NCBI RefSeq assembly: GCF_023100905.1
Contig: NZ_CP064686.1
Coordinates: 1-64,000, forward strand
Direction of reading: 5' to 3'
DNA: 64,000 nt
Source of the DNA: Bradyrhizobium sp. 4
GTDB taxonomy: Bacteria > Pseudomonadota > Alphaproteobacteria > Rhizobiales > Xanthobacteraceae
Both the position numbers and the translations under genes were made by a program. Below, piece by piece: positions 14,920 through 23,116 of the stretch. Positions within the stretch are counted from its first letter, which is position 1; every line of letters begins with the position of its first letter. The notes under the pieces were generated by a model. The model did no database searches, was not told where the DNA came from, and saw only the letters and a list, made by a program, of their open reading frames with translations.

Positions 14920-17397
14920 TCACATATGGCTGTCTTCTTCCTCGACCAGAATCTCGCGCTTGCCGGCGTGGTTGGCGGGTCCGACGATACCCTCCAGTTC
15001 CATGCGCTCCATCAGCGATGCGGCGCGGTTATAGCCGATCTGCAGGCGACGCTGGATGTAGCTGGTGGAGGCCTTGCGGTCGCGTTTGACGATCGCAACA
15101 GCCTGCGAGAACAAATCGCCGCCGCCATCCGCGCCCATGGCGGACGCGTCGAACACCGCGCCGTCCTCGTCCTCGCTGGGTTCTTCGGCTGTGACGGCTT
15201 CGAGATATTCCGGCTGTCCCTGCGTCTTGAGATGGCGCACCACCTTCTCGACTTCCTCGTCCGACGCGAAAGGTCCGTGCACGCGGCTGATGCGACCGCC
15301 GCCGGCCATGTAGAGCATGTCGCCCTGGCCGAGGAGTTGCTCGGCACCCATCTCGCCGAGAATCGTACGGCTGTCGATCTTGGACGTCACCTGGAAGGCG
15401 ATGCGGGTCGGGAAGTTCGCCTTGATGGTACCGGTGATGACGTCGACCGATGGACGCTGCGTTGCGAGGATCACGTGCAGGCCGGCGGCGCGCGCCATCT
15501 GCGCGAGGCGCTGCACCGCGCCTTCGATGTCCTTGCCGGCGACCATCATCAGGTCGGCCATTTCGTCCACGATGATGACGATGTAGGGCAGCGGGTCGAG
15601 CGAGAGCTTCTCTTCCTCGTAGATCGCCTTGCCGGTTTCCTTGTCGAAGCCGGTGTGCACCGTGCGCGTCGGCTCTTCGCCCTTGGCCTTCAATTCGAGC
15701 AGGCGCGTGTTGTAACCGTCGATGTTGCGCACACCGAGCTTGGCCATGTTCTTGTAGCGCTCTTCCATCTCGCGCACGGCCCATTTCAGCGCGACCACCG
15801 CCTTCTTCGGGTCGGTCACGACGGGCGTGAGCAGATGGGGAATGCCGTCATAGACGGAGAGTTCGAGCATCTTCGGATCGACCATGATCAAGCGGCATTG
15901 GTCCGGACGCAGCCGGTAGACCAAGCTGAGAATCATGGTGTTGATGGCGACCGACTTGCCGGAGCCGGTGGTACCGGCGATCAGCATGTGCGGTGTGCGT
16001 GCGAGGTCGATGATGACGGGATCACCGCCGATGGTCTTGCCGAGGCAGAGCGGCAGTTTCGCAACCGAATCGACGGTCTCCTTGGCGACCAGCAGCTCGC
16101 GCAGATAGACCTTTTCGCGATGCGCGTTCGGCAGCTCGATGCCGATGGCATTGCGTCCGGGCACGACGGCGACGCGCGCCGACAGCGCGCTCATTGAACG
16201 TGCAATGTCGTCGGAAAGGCCGATCACGCGCGACGACTTGATACCCGGCGCCGGCTCCAGCTCGTACAGCGTGACCACGGGACCCGGATGGGCCTTCACG
16301 ATCTCGCCGCGAACGCCGAAATCCTGCAGCACGCCTTCGAGCGCGCGCGAATTGGTTTCCAGCTCGGCCTTGCTGAGCGGCTGGCGATCGCCGGCCTTCG
16401 GCGCGGCCAGCACCGATACGGACGGAAGCTCGAACTTGTCGGAGGATTTCTTGGAAGCGGCCTTGGGCGCAGCCTTCTTGCGCGGCGCGCGGGCGGCGGG
16501 CTCCTCCTCCTCTTCCTCGTCTTCCTCGACCTCTTCGTGCTCGTCGTCGTAGTCCTCGTCCTGGGCCTGCGGCGAGATCGACGGCGCGGCGCGGCCGCCA
16601 CCGAGCTTCGGCTCTTGGCGGCTGAATGCAACGGCCTTGGTCTTCGGCCCGCTCGAGACCAGCGAGCGGTAGGCCGCGCCGAGCAACCAGATCAGCCGCG
16701 CCTTCGTGCTCATCAATGCGTGGAACAGCCAGCCCAGCGATACCGAACCGCGATCGCTCTCATCGTCCTGGTCGAGCGGCTTGTCGTCATCCTCGATCTC
16801 CGCGAGTTCGTCGTCATGCTCGCGTGCGCCAAGGCCGCAGGCGATCAGGAAGGTCGCCGCCATCGCGGCGAACAGGATCGTGCCGAGCACCATACGATAA
16901 ATCATGCCTGGCGGTCCGAAGATCACCGCAGGCGCGCGAACCAGCGCATCGCCGACAACGCCGCCGAGGCCGGTCGGCAGCGGCCAGGCGCCGCCATGTG
17001 GCCAGCAGCTGACGAAGCCCGCCGCGATCACCGTGCAGAGAACCCAGGAGCCGAGCCGCAGCGCCTCGCGGTCGAACGGACGATGGGTCAGCATGCGCCA
17101 GCCCCAGACCGCGACCGTCAGGACCAGCATGATCGCGCCGAGCCCGAGAATCTGCATCGCAAGGTCGGCGCCGATCGCGCCGGCATAGCCGAGAATGTTG
17201 CGGATCGGCCGCGACGTTGCGTGGCTGAGGCTGGGATCCTGCACCGACCAGGTCATCAGCGCCGCCGAGGCGACACCCGACAATGCGATCAGGCCGAGAC
17301 CGCTGAGCTCGCGCACGCGCCGCGCCAGCCCCTCGCGGATCGAGGGCGGCAGATGGCCGACCAGGGGAATGACACGTTCGATTGTCGACATGCTCAC
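14920..17397 (-). CDS. ftsK: DNA translocase FtsK
   Basis: An 825-residue septal DNA pump that clears and aligns chromosome termini during division. About four N-terminal membrane segments (residues about 30-200) include VASAALMTWSVQDPSLS. A charged linker (about 205-330) contains a run of glutamates. The motor domain has Walker A AGTTGSGKSVAIN near residue 478 and Walker B YIVIIVDEMADLM. The gamma winged-helix domain ends the protein (QAVAIVKRDRKASTSYIQRR and GYNRAASLMERME), which in the family reads KOPS sequences. All expected domains are present. It lies between the aminotransferase gene and lolA on the same strand. Confidence 0.96.
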   Translation of the reverse strand: MSMSTIERVIPLVGHLPPSIREGLARRVRELSGLGLIALSGVASAALMTWSVQDPSLSHATSRPIRNILGYAGAIGADLAMQILGLGAIMLVLTVAVWGWRMLTHRPFDREALRLGSWVLCTVIAAGFVSCWPHGGAWPLPTGLGGVVGDALVRAPAVIFGPPGMIYRMVLGTILFAAMAATFLIACGLGAREHDDELAEIEDDDKPLDQDDESDRGSVSLGWLFHALMSTKARLIWLLGAAYRSLVSSGPKTKAVAFSRQEPKLGGGRAAPSISPQAQDEDYDDEHEEVEEDEEEEEEPAARAPRKKAAPKAASKKSSDKFELPSVSVLAAPKAGDRQPLSKAELETNSRALEGVLQDFGVRGEIVKAHPGPVVTLYELEPAPGIKSSRVIGLSDDIARSMSALSARVAVVPGRNAIGIELPNAHREKVYLRELLVAKETVDSVAKLPLCLGKTIGGDPVIIDLARTPHMLIAGTTGSGKSVAINTMILSLVYRLRPDQCRLIMVDPKMLELSVYDGIPHLLTPVVTDPKKAVVALKWAVREMEERYKNMAKLGVRNIDGYNTRLLELKAKGEEPTRTVHTGFDKETGKAIYEEEKLSLDPLPYIVIIVDEMADLMMVAGKDIEGAVQRLAQMARAAGLHVILATQRPSVDVITGTIKANFPTRIAFQVTSKIDSRTILGEMGAEQLLGQGDMLYMAGGGRISRVHGPFASDEEVEKVVRHLKTQGQPEYLEAVTAEEPSEDEDGAVFDASAMGADGGGDLFSQAVAIVKRDRKASTSYIQRRLQIGYNRAASLMERMELEGIVGPANHAGKREILVEEEDSHM

Positions 17398-17406
17398 GGG
17401 CCCCGC

Positions 17407-18621
17407 CTAACCCAGAGTCTCGACCAGGCGGTGCAGCGCCTGCGCCGTGGTCTCGCCATCCTGCACCAGCGCAAGGCGAATGTAGCCTGCGCCGGGATTG
17501 ACGCCGTCGGGCTGGAGCCGCGCCAGATAGCTGCCGGGCACCACGCGCACGCCTGCTTCCTTGAAGAGTTTGAGGCACACGGACACGTCGTCGCCGATTT
17601 CGGACGTGTTGAGCCAGACGCAGAAGCCGGCATCGGGCCGGCGATAGCCGTAACGACCGCCGATGATCTGGTCGGCGAGATCGAACTTGATCCGGTAGAG
17701 CCTGCGGTTCTCCTCGACATGCGCCTCGTCGCCGTAAGCGACGGTCGCGACATGCTGGAGCGGCACCGGCACCTGCGGCGCCGCGATGTTGCGCAGCTCG
17801 AGGAACATGCCGATGAGTTTTTTGTCGCCGGCGGCGAAGCCGACGCGCAAGCCCGGCAGGTTGGAGCGCTTCGACAGCGACTGGAACGCAACCACGCGGG
17901 TGAAATCAGGGCCGGCGCATTCGAGCGCGCTGCCGGGAGCTTCGCGGGTGTAGATCTCCGAATAGCACTCGTCGCTGAGGATCACGAAGCCGTAGCGGTC
18001 GGCGAGCTGCTTCAGGCGCGTGAAATAACCGCGCGAGGCGACCGAGCCCTGCGGGTTGGCGGGCGAAGCCAGATAGAACGCCACCGTGCGCGCGAGCGTC
18101 GCCTCGTCGATGGCGTCGAGATCGGGCAGGAAGCCGTTCTCGGCCGTGGTCGGCAGGTAGACCGGCTCGCAAGCGGCGGCGCGGGCGCCGGCGCCATAGA
18201 CCGGATAGAACGGGTTCGGCATCAGGATCGCGGGCTTGCCGGGACGCGGGCCGACATAGCGCGCGGCCGCGATCGCGGCGAGGAACAGGCCTTCGCGGCT
18301 GCCATTGAGGACGAGAATCTCGCTCTCGGGATCGAGGGTGCGCGGCAGCTTGAAGCGCGACGACAGCCAGGCGCCTGCAGCCTTGCGGAACGGGTCGGTG
18401 CCCTTGTTCGCGGGGTAACGGCCGAAATCGGCGATGTGCTTGGCCAGCACCGGGCCGACGAAATCGGGCACGGGATGCTGGGGCTCGCCGACGGCAAGCG
18501 AAATCAAAGGCTTGCCGGGCTGATGCGGCGCCAGCAGTTCGTTCAGCCGGACGAAGGGAGAGCGTTCGCTATCGGAGCTTCCGCTGTCCTGCGGCGTACG
18601 GGATGAAGCGGTCATAGCCAT
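17407..18621 (-). CDS. Class I/II PLP-dependent aminotransferase (possibly DapC-like)
   Basis: A fold-type I aminotransferase of about 404 residues. The PLP-binding lysine is in FQSLSKRSNLPGLRVGF. Other family signatures are PLISLAVGEPQHPVPDF near the N-terminus, LVLNGSREGLFLAA, PNPFYPVYGAGA, ASPANPQGS and ILSDECYSEIY. The N-terminal pattern resembles succinyldiaminopimelate aminotransferases of the DapC type, which would place it in lysine and peptidoglycan precursor synthesis, but the substrate is not provable from sequence. It sits 9 bases upstream of ftsK on the same strand. Start is uncertain: GTG 18636, ATG 18621 and ATG 18615 are all in frame, without a clear ribosome-binding site. Confidence 0.85.
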   Translation of the reverse strand: MAMTASSRTPQDSGSSDSERSPFVRLNELLAPHQPGKPLISLAVGEPQHPVPDFVGPVLAKHIADFGRYPANKGTDPFRKAAGAWLSSRFKLPRTLDPESEILVLNGSREGLFLAAIAAARYVGPRPGKPAILMPNPFYPVYGAGARAAACEPVYLPTTAENGFLPDLDAIDEATLARTVAFYLASPANPQGSVASRGYFTRLKQLADRYGFVILSDECYSEIYTREAPGSALECAGPDFTRVVAFQSLSKRSNLPGLRVGFAAGDKKLIGMFLELRNIAAPQVPVPLQHVATVAYGDEAHVEENRRLYRIKFDLADQIIGGRYGYRRPDAGFCVWLNTSEIGDDVSVCLKLFKEAGVRVVPGSYLARLQPDGVNPGAGYIRLALVQDGETTAQALHRLVETLG

Positions 18622-18790
18622 TCTGGACGCCAGCACTCTTGGAACAGCCGGTCGCGACCAAGGCGCCGGCGGGAAGCGGTTCAGTTCACCATAGATAGGG
18701 CGAGGTTAAGACGCGATTAACCATCGGTTCGCCGGCTCCGTCCAGAGCAGGAATAATGAGGCCGGATAACAACGGGATGCGCGGGGGGTC

Positions 18791-18921
18791 TTGCCTCTCC
18801 CCCTTGCGGGAGAGGTCGCGCCGGAGGCGCGGGTGAGGGTTCTCTCCAAACAGCGACTGTCCCGATGTTGAGGCGCCCTCTCCCCAGCCCTCCCCCGCAT
18901 GCGGGGGAGGGAGCGCGCCGT
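18791..18921. repeat. Intergenic palindromic element with CTCTCCC/GGGAGAG arms
   Basis: Two hairpins are visible: CCTCTCCCCCTTGCGGGAGAGG (about 18794-18815) and CCCTCCCCCGCATGCGGGGGAGGG nearby (about 18888-18911), joined by GCGCGGGTGAGGGT. This pattern is a common intergenic repeat in Bradyrhizobium. It occupies most of the roughly 310-base gap between the aminotransferase start and the GFA-protein gene. I see no gene in this gap. Confidence 0.7.
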
Positions 18922-18931
18922 CATCGCGGCT

Positions 18932-19336
18932 CTAGTGCGCCGGCAGCTTCTCGAATGTCGCCATGCCCGCGGGGATCGCGTGGAAGTCCTGCTTGTCGCA
19001 GGTGTAGATCGCCATCTGGGGATGGAACTGTTTGGGATCGTCCAGCGTGCCGACCTTCAGGATCGCGGCTGGCAGTCCGGGAACCTTGGTCACCAGATGG
19101 GTGCCGCATTCGCCGCAGAACTCGCGCGTCACGGCGCGCTCGAGGTCCTTGCGGGTGAACTGCTTGGGCTGCCCAGTGATGTAGCTGAAGCCGGCCGCCG
19201 GCATCGCGATGAAAGTGTTGGGCGCGCCGCCCGAGATGTACTGGCACTCGCGGCAATGACACTGCGCCTGCATCATCGGGTCGCCCTCGGCGACATAGCG
19301 CACTTCGCCGCAATAGCATCCGCCTTCCAAACGCAT
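18932..19336 (-). CDS. GFA / CENP-V domain zinc protein
   Basis: A 134-residue protein of the glutathione-dependent formaldehyde-activating (GFA/CENP-V) family, a small zinc fold whose members bind glutathione adducts or have unknown roles. The zinc-binding cysteines are visible in GGCYCGEVRY near the N-terminus, CHCRECQ near residue 28 and CGECGTH near residue 80. I chose ATG 19336 because GGGAGG lies eight bases upstream; an open frame continues further but has no family similarity. No formaldehyde-metabolism gene is adjacent, so the substrate is unknown. It is downstream of amtB1 on the same strand, behind an apparent terminator, and so is probably an independent unit. Confidence 0.88.
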   Translation of the reverse strand: MRLEGGCYCGEVRYVAEGDPMMQAQCHCRECQYISGGAPNTFIAMPAAGFSYITGQPKQFTRKDLERAVTREFCGECGTHLVTKVPGLPAAILKVGTLDDPKQFHPQMAIYTCDKQDFHAIPAGMATFEKLPAH

Positions 19337-19431
19337 GACGACCTCCCGGTTGTTGTTTCTTGTGGTCGATATTTCTGCGCCGGCGCTGCGGAATGGCAAT
19401 CTTTTTCTTCGGCTCCGCCAATCAAAAAGAA

Positions 19432-19459
19432 AGGGGCTCCAACTTGCGCTGGAGCCCCT
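19432..19459 (-). terminator. Rho-independent terminator after amtB1
   Basis: A 10-base-pair stem, AGGGGCTCCA and TGGAGCCCCT, with an 8-base loop. Read on the minus strand it is followed by a T-rich tract (TTCTTTTTGAT). It lies about 80 bases after the amtB1 stop. A second GC-rich hairpin (GGCGCGGCC / GGCCGCGCC, 19505-19530) sits nearer the stop without a T tract and may protect the 3' end. Confidence 0.75.
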
Positions 19460-19541
19460 CAACGGTCGGGACATTGCCGGGTATGTGCCCCAAACCGTAG
19501 TTGTGGCGCGGCCCCCGAAGAGGCCGCGCCCGGGAGGAGAG

Positions 19542-20990
19542 TTACATGTTGTAGGCGCGCTCGGTGTGCTCGGTGATGTCGAGGCCTTCACGCTCGCTCT
19601 CGACATTGGCGCGGAGGCCAACGATCACATCGACGACCTTGTAGAGGATCGCCGAACCGATACCCGACCACACCAGCGTGGTGCCGACGCCCCAGATCTG
19701 GGAGACCATCTGCGCCGCGAAGTCGTAATCGGCAACCTTCGGCGGGATCGCGGTGTAGTCGATGATGCCAGCACCACCGAGCGCCGGGTTGACGAGGATG
19801 CCGGTGCCGAGGGCGCCGACAATGCCGCCGACGCAGTGCACGCCGAACACATCGAGGGAGTCGTCGTAGCCGAGCGCGTTCTTCACGACGGTGCAGAAGA
19901 ACAGGCAGACCACGCCGACCACGAGGCCGAGGACGATCGCACCCATCACGCCGGAGAAGCCGGCGGCAGGCGTGACGGCCACGAGGCCCGCGACAGCGCC
20001 GGAGATGACGCCGAGCACCGACGGGTGACCCTTGATGATCCACTCCGCGAACATCCACGACAGCGCTGCGGCTGCGGTGGCGACGAAGGAGTTGGTCATG
20101 GCAAGCGCCGCGCCGCCGTTGGCTTCGAGGTTGGAGCCGGCGTTGAAGCCGAACCAGCCGACCCAGAGCAGCGAGGCGCCGATCATCGACATCGTCAGCG
20201 AGTGCGGAGCCATCAGCTCCTTGCCGTAGCCGACGCGCTTGCCGATCAGCAGGGCGCCGACGAGGCCTGCGATGCCGGCGTTGATGTGCACCACGGTGCC
20301 GCCGGCGAAGTCGATCGCGCCCTTCTTGAAGATCCAGCCTGCGTCGGCGTTGATCTCGTCGAGCTTGGCCTGCGCCGCGGTCTTCGCCGCGCCATCAGCC
20401 GCAGCAGCCAGAGCCTTGGCAGCGTCCTGGATCATGTCCGGGCCGGGCCAGTACCAGACCATGTGCGCGATCGGGAAGTAGATCAGCGTGACCCAGAGCG
20501 GGACGAACAGCGCGAGCGCCGCGAACTTCATGCGCTCGGCGAAGGCGCCGACGATGAGGGCTGGCGTGATCGCCGCGAAGGTCATCTGGAAGCACATATA
20601 GATGAGCTCCGAGATGTTGGCGTCGACCGAGAAGGTCGCGGCCTTCGAGTCGGTGGTGACGCCCATCATGAAGGCCTTGGAGAAGCCGCCGATGAAGTCG
20701 GAACCGCCGGTGAAGGTGAGGCTGTAGCCGTACACGGCCCAGATCACGGTGACGACGCAGACGGTGTAGAACACCTGCATCAGGACCGAGAGCATGTTCT
20801 TGGAGCGGACGAGGCCGCCGTAGAACAGCGCGAGGCCGGGGATCGTCATCAACAGCACGAGCACTGTCGATGTCAGCATCCAGGCGTTGTCTCCCTTGTT
20901 GACCGTTGGCTCGGCGTAGGCTGCGGTCGCAGCGAACAGGCCGACTGCGAGAGCCGCCAATCCCGCGCCATAGGGACGCTTAAACGTCAT
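19542..20990 (-). CDS. amtB: Ammonium transporter AmtB (copy 1)
   Basis: A 482-residue Amt/Mep/Rh channel that brings ammonium across the inner membrane and is plugged by GlnK when nitrogen is plentiful. A signal peptide (GLAALAVGLFAATAAYA) precedes eleven expected membrane segments. Family motifs include GLALFYGGLVRSKN near residue 60 and DFAGGTVVHINAG, carrying a pore histidine. Others are GWFGFNAGS and DVFGVHCVGGIVGALGTGI with the second pore histidine. An alanine/lysine-rich extramembrane insertion of roughly 30 residues precedes the DFAGG segment and is absent from AmtB2. ATG 20990 was chosen for CAGGAG eight bases upstream. It is coupled to glnK1, 38 bases upstream. Confidence 0.95.
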   Translation of the reverse strand: MTFKRPYGAGLAALAVGLFAATAAYAEPTVNKGDNAWMLTSTVLVLLMTIPGLALFYGGLVRSKNMLSVLMQVFYTVCVVTVIWAVYGYSLTFTGGSDFIGGFSKAFMMGVTTDSKAATFSVDANISELIYMCFQMTFAAITPALIVGAFAERMKFAALALFVPLWVTLIYFPIAHMVWYWPGPDMIQDAAKALAAAADGAAKTAAQAKLDEINADAGWIFKKGAIDFAGGTVVHINAGIAGLVGALLIGKRVGYGKELMAPHSLTMSMIGASLLWVGWFGFNAGSNLEANGGAALAMTNSFVATAAAALSWMFAEWIIKGHPSVLGVISGAVAGLVAVTPAAGFSGVMGAIVLGLVVGVVCLFFCTVVKNALGYDDSLDVFGVHCVGGIVGALGTGILVNPALGGAGIIDYTAIPPKVADYDFAAQMVSQIWGVGTTLVWSGIGSAILYKVVDVIVGLRANVESEREGLDITEHTERAYNM

Positions 20991-21028
20991 TTCATTTACT
21001 CCTGATTGAATTTTGATTGAGCGCGAAA

Positions 21029-21367
21029 TCAAAGGGCCGCAGCATCGGCCTCGCCGGTGCGGATACGAACCGCATGGTCGAGATTGATGACGAAGATCTT
21101 GCCGTCGCCGATCTGTCCGGTTTTCGCAGCGGTCGTGATGGCGTCGATGGTCTTGTCGACCTGGTCGGAGGCGACAGCGACCTCGATCTTGATCTTGGGC
21201 AGGAAGCTCACGGCATATTCGGCGCCGCGATAGATTTCCGTATGGCCCTTCTGGCGGCCATATCCCTTGACTTCCGTCACCGTGAGACCGTGAACGCCGA
21301 TGGCGGTCAGGGCGTCACGGACTTCTTCCAGCTTGAATGGCTTAATAATCGCCATAACAATTTTCAT
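21029..21367 (-). CDS. glnK: Nitrogen regulatory protein PII (GlnK copy 1)
   Basis: A 112-residue PII signal protein that binds ATP, ADP and 2-oxoglutarate and blocks AmtB under nitrogen sufficiency. The T-loop is intact, with uridylylation-site Tyr51 in YRGAEY. The B-loop (TGQIGDGKIFV) and C-loop (RIRTGE) are both present. The ATG at 21367 gives the conserved MKIVMAIIKPFKL start, with AGGA just upstream. It leads the pair glnK1-amtB1. A sigma-54-type promoter lies about 107 bases upstream of the start, consistent with NtrC control. It differs from GlnK2 (24584-24922) at a modest number of positions, mostly in the C-terminal third. Confidence 0.95.
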   Translation of the reverse strand: MKIVMAIIKPFKLEEVRDALTAIGVHGLTVTEVKGYGRQKGHTEIYRGAEYAVSFLPKIKIEVAVASDQVDKTIDAITTAAKTGQIGDGKIFVINLDHAVRIRTGEADAAAL

Positions 21368-21473
21368 GGGTCCTATCCCCGCTTGGGCCCGGTCCGGACG
21401 TGGCCGGGCGTTTCTCGACTGGTTCGCCACGAGGGAGAAAGTTCACTACGCGGGCACAGCCAGGACCCATAGA

Positions 21474-21490
21474 ATCAAATGCCGTGCCAG
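21474..21490 (-). promoter_or_regulatory. Candidate sigma-54 promoter of glnK1-amtB1
   Basis: On the minus strand the sequence reads CTGGCACGGCATTTGAT. It matches the sigma-54 consensus TGGCACG-N4-TTGCW except for A in place of C at the -12 GC dinucleotide. Spacing between the -24 and -12 elements is correct. It lies about 107 bases before the glnK1 ATG. No convincing NtrC dyad was found upstream by eye. Confidence 0.6.
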
Positions 21491-21693
21491 ATCGGGCGTG
21501 TTGCCTAACGGACTATGAAAACGGGTGTTTTCGCGTTCGACGCGTATTGCGGTGCAGTGCGCTATTACGCCGCGCTCAATACCTGACCATGGCTGATTAA
21601 AATAAAGGCACGTCAAGCTGCCGACACATTGGTGCTCATGCGTCGGGCAGCAGAAAGGTATTTCCGTAAGGCGGGCGCCTATTGGAGGGCTTG

Positions 21694-21780
21694 TCGTGCT
21701 GCGAAATATCGGCCCCTTCGCACTTGTGCTCACGGAATACGCGCAACCGGCCAACCAGCTTGGGCGAGGCGAGGCTTGCC
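21694..21780 (-). pseudogene. Remnant of an amtB 3' end
   Basis: Read on the minus strand this stretch translates to KLVGRLRVFREHKCEGADISQH. It aligns with the C-terminus of AmtB2 (KLVGLFVPLRVSREHELEGLDISQHG) across a three-residue gap. At DNA level about four of five bases match the amtB2 tail at 23174-23260, including a 16-base identical run. No start, membrane segment or other amtB part remains upstream; clpP begins its stop codon at 21803. It is therefore a decayed tail of an amtB gene. The rest of the 435-base gap between glnK1 and clpP holds the sigma-54-like promoter and nothing else I can recognise. Confidence 0.75.
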
Positions 21781-21802
21781 GGACGGTCGCCGGCAGAGAC
21801 CG

Positions 21803-22405
21803 TCAGGCGGCGCTGCGTTCCGCGAACACCCGGTCGATCAACCCCCAGTCGACCGCCTGCTGCGCTGTCATGAAGTGGTCGCGGTCCAGGGTTCGTTCCA
21901 CGTCCGGCTCGGAGCGCCCGCAATGCTGGGCATAGAGCCGGATGATGCGCCGCTTGGTTTCCTGCATCTCGGTGGCATGGATCAGGACGTCGGACGCCTG
22001 GCCCTGAAAACCGCCGAGCGGCTGATGCACGTGAAGGCTCGCATTGGGCAGGGCGGCGCGGTGACCGGGCTCGCCCGCCATCAGCAGGAACGAGCCCATG
22101 GAGCGTGCGGTGCCCATGCACAGCGTATGCACCGGCGCCTTGATGAACTGCATGGTGTCGTACATCGCAAGGCCAGCGGTGACCACGCCGCCATAGGAAT
22201 TGATGTAGAGATTGATCGGCTTGTTCGGATTCTCCGCCTCCAGAAACAAGAGCTGCGCGCAGACCAGTCCGGACATCGCATCATTGACCTCGCCGTTGAG
22301 GAAGATGATGCGCTCGCGCAGCAGGCGCGAATAGATGTCAAAGGATCGTTCGCCGCGGGCGGATTGTTCGACGACCATAGGGACGAGCTGAAGCATGTCG
22401 CGCAT
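21803..22405 (-). CDS. clpP: ClpP-family serine protease subunit (second paralogue type)
   Basis: A 200-residue ClpP-like protease subunit. The catalytic triad is visible: Ser102 in GTARSMGSF, His127 in HVHQPLGG and probably Asp176 in LDRDHF. The oxyanion segment reads NSYGGVVTAG where the family usually has NSPGG, and the serine loop has arginine in place of the common alanine. No clpX, clpA or trigger-factor gene is adjacent, so this is not the housekeeping tig-clpP-clpX locus. It lies between an SRPBCC gene and a decayed amtB tail, in the cassette that interrupts the two glnK-amtB modules. Its substrates and ATPase partner are unknown. Confidence 0.9.
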   Translation of the reverse strand: MRDMLQLVPMVVEQSARGERSFDIYSRLLRERIIFLNGEVNDAMSGLVCAQLLFLEAENPNKPINLYINSYGGVVTAGLAMYDTMQFIKAPVHTLCMGTARSMGSFLLMAGEPGHRAALPNASLHVHQPLGGFQGQASDVLIHATEMQETKRRIIRLYAQHCGRSEPDVERTLDRDHFMTAQQAVDWGLIDRVFAERSAA

Positions 22406-22447
22406 CGGCGACCTCCGTTTCTGCGGGGTGATGAAGTGGTGTCGGTG

Positions 22448-22804
22448 TTAGGCGGCCGCGCGCATCAGGCAGCCATTGCTGTTGGCTGGCTGCGGCAGCT
22501 TCATGCCGATATCGCAGGCTTGCTGGATGATGCGAAAGCGGGTGCCGCCGTCCTCGTTCGGCTCGATCCGGAAGATGACATGGCTTTCGCGAAACGGCGG
22601 TTCGGAATCGCGAAGCCGATAGCGCACCTCTTGACCCGGGATCGATGTCTCCGGCTCGGCGCCCGCAAGATCGCAATCCGGCAGCCAGCGCTCGCGCAAA
22701 GCCGGAATGGTCACCGCGCGCCAGACCTTGGCCGGCGGCGCATCGAATTGATATTCGAGCACGAGCGCCGCGTCGGAGGGATCAGGCTTCACGGCGTCAC
22801 TCAT
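22448..22804 (-). CDS. SRPBCC/AHSA1-domain protein
   Basis: A 118-residue protein of the START-like SRPBCC superfamily (AHSA1 branch), a fold with a hydrophobic pocket for unknown small ligands. Typical sequence is LEYQFDAPPAKVWRAVTIPALRERW at the N-terminus and ESHVIFRIEPNEDGGTRFRI in the second half. The ATG overlaps the stop codon of the upstream ArsR gene (ATGA), and AAGGAGAT lies eight bases before it, so the two are translationally coupled. ArsR-AHSA1 pairs are a widespread arrangement in which the SRPBCC protein is assumed to act with, or be controlled by, the regulator. The function is not known. Confidence 0.85.
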   Translation of the reverse strand: MSDAVKPDPSDAALVLEYQFDAPPAKVWRAVTIPALRERWLPDCDLAGAEPETSIPGQEVRYRLRDSEPPFRESHVIFRIEPNEDGGTRFRIIQQACDIGMKLPQPANSNGCLMRAAA

Positions 22805-23115
22805 TGATCCATCTCCTTCAAGAGATCGGCGAGGGCATCCATGCGTTTCGGCCAATAGGCGCGGTAGCGCGCAAGCCAGGCCCCGATGGCGACGATTCCT
22901 TCGGGATCGACCTCGTAATTCACAAAGCGGCCCTGCCGCTGTTCGCGCACCAGGCCCGCCCCGCGCAGCACCGCAAGATGCTGCGACATCGCCGGTTGGC
23001 TGATTTCCAATCCGTCGCGCAAGGCGCTCGCATTCAGGCTTCCGCCGGCAAGCTTTTCAAAGACCTTGCGGCGGGTCGGGTCGGCCAGCGCCTTGAAGAT
23101 ATCGGCTTCGATCAT
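22801..23115 (-). CDS. ArsR-family transcriptional repressor
   Basis: A 104-residue winged-helix regulator. The recognition region is SALRDGLEISQPAMSQHLAVL near residues 30-50, followed by the wing LVREQRQGRFVNYEVD. No cysteine metal-binding motif of the ArsR/SmtB sensor type is seen, so it is probably one of the non-metal members commonly paired with SRPBCC proteins. A perfect 30-base palindrome lies two bases upstream of its start codon and is the likely auto-operator. Its stop codon overlaps the start of the SRPBCC gene. The probable unit is arsR-SRPBCC, possibly continuing into clpP 42 bases downstream. Confidence 0.88.
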   Translation of the reverse strand: MIEADIFKALADPTRRKVFEKLAGGSLNASALRDGLEISQPAMSQHLAVLRGAGLVREQRQGRFVNYEVDPEGIVAIGAWLARYRAYWPKRMDALADLLKEMDQ

Positions 23116-23116
23116 G

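Noticed and set aside
16288..18606. A 772-codon open frame antisense to ftsK and the aminotransferase gene
   Set aside because: It is a by-product of high GC content: the other strand carries two complete conserved genes, and the translation is arginine/alanine-rich without any family motif.
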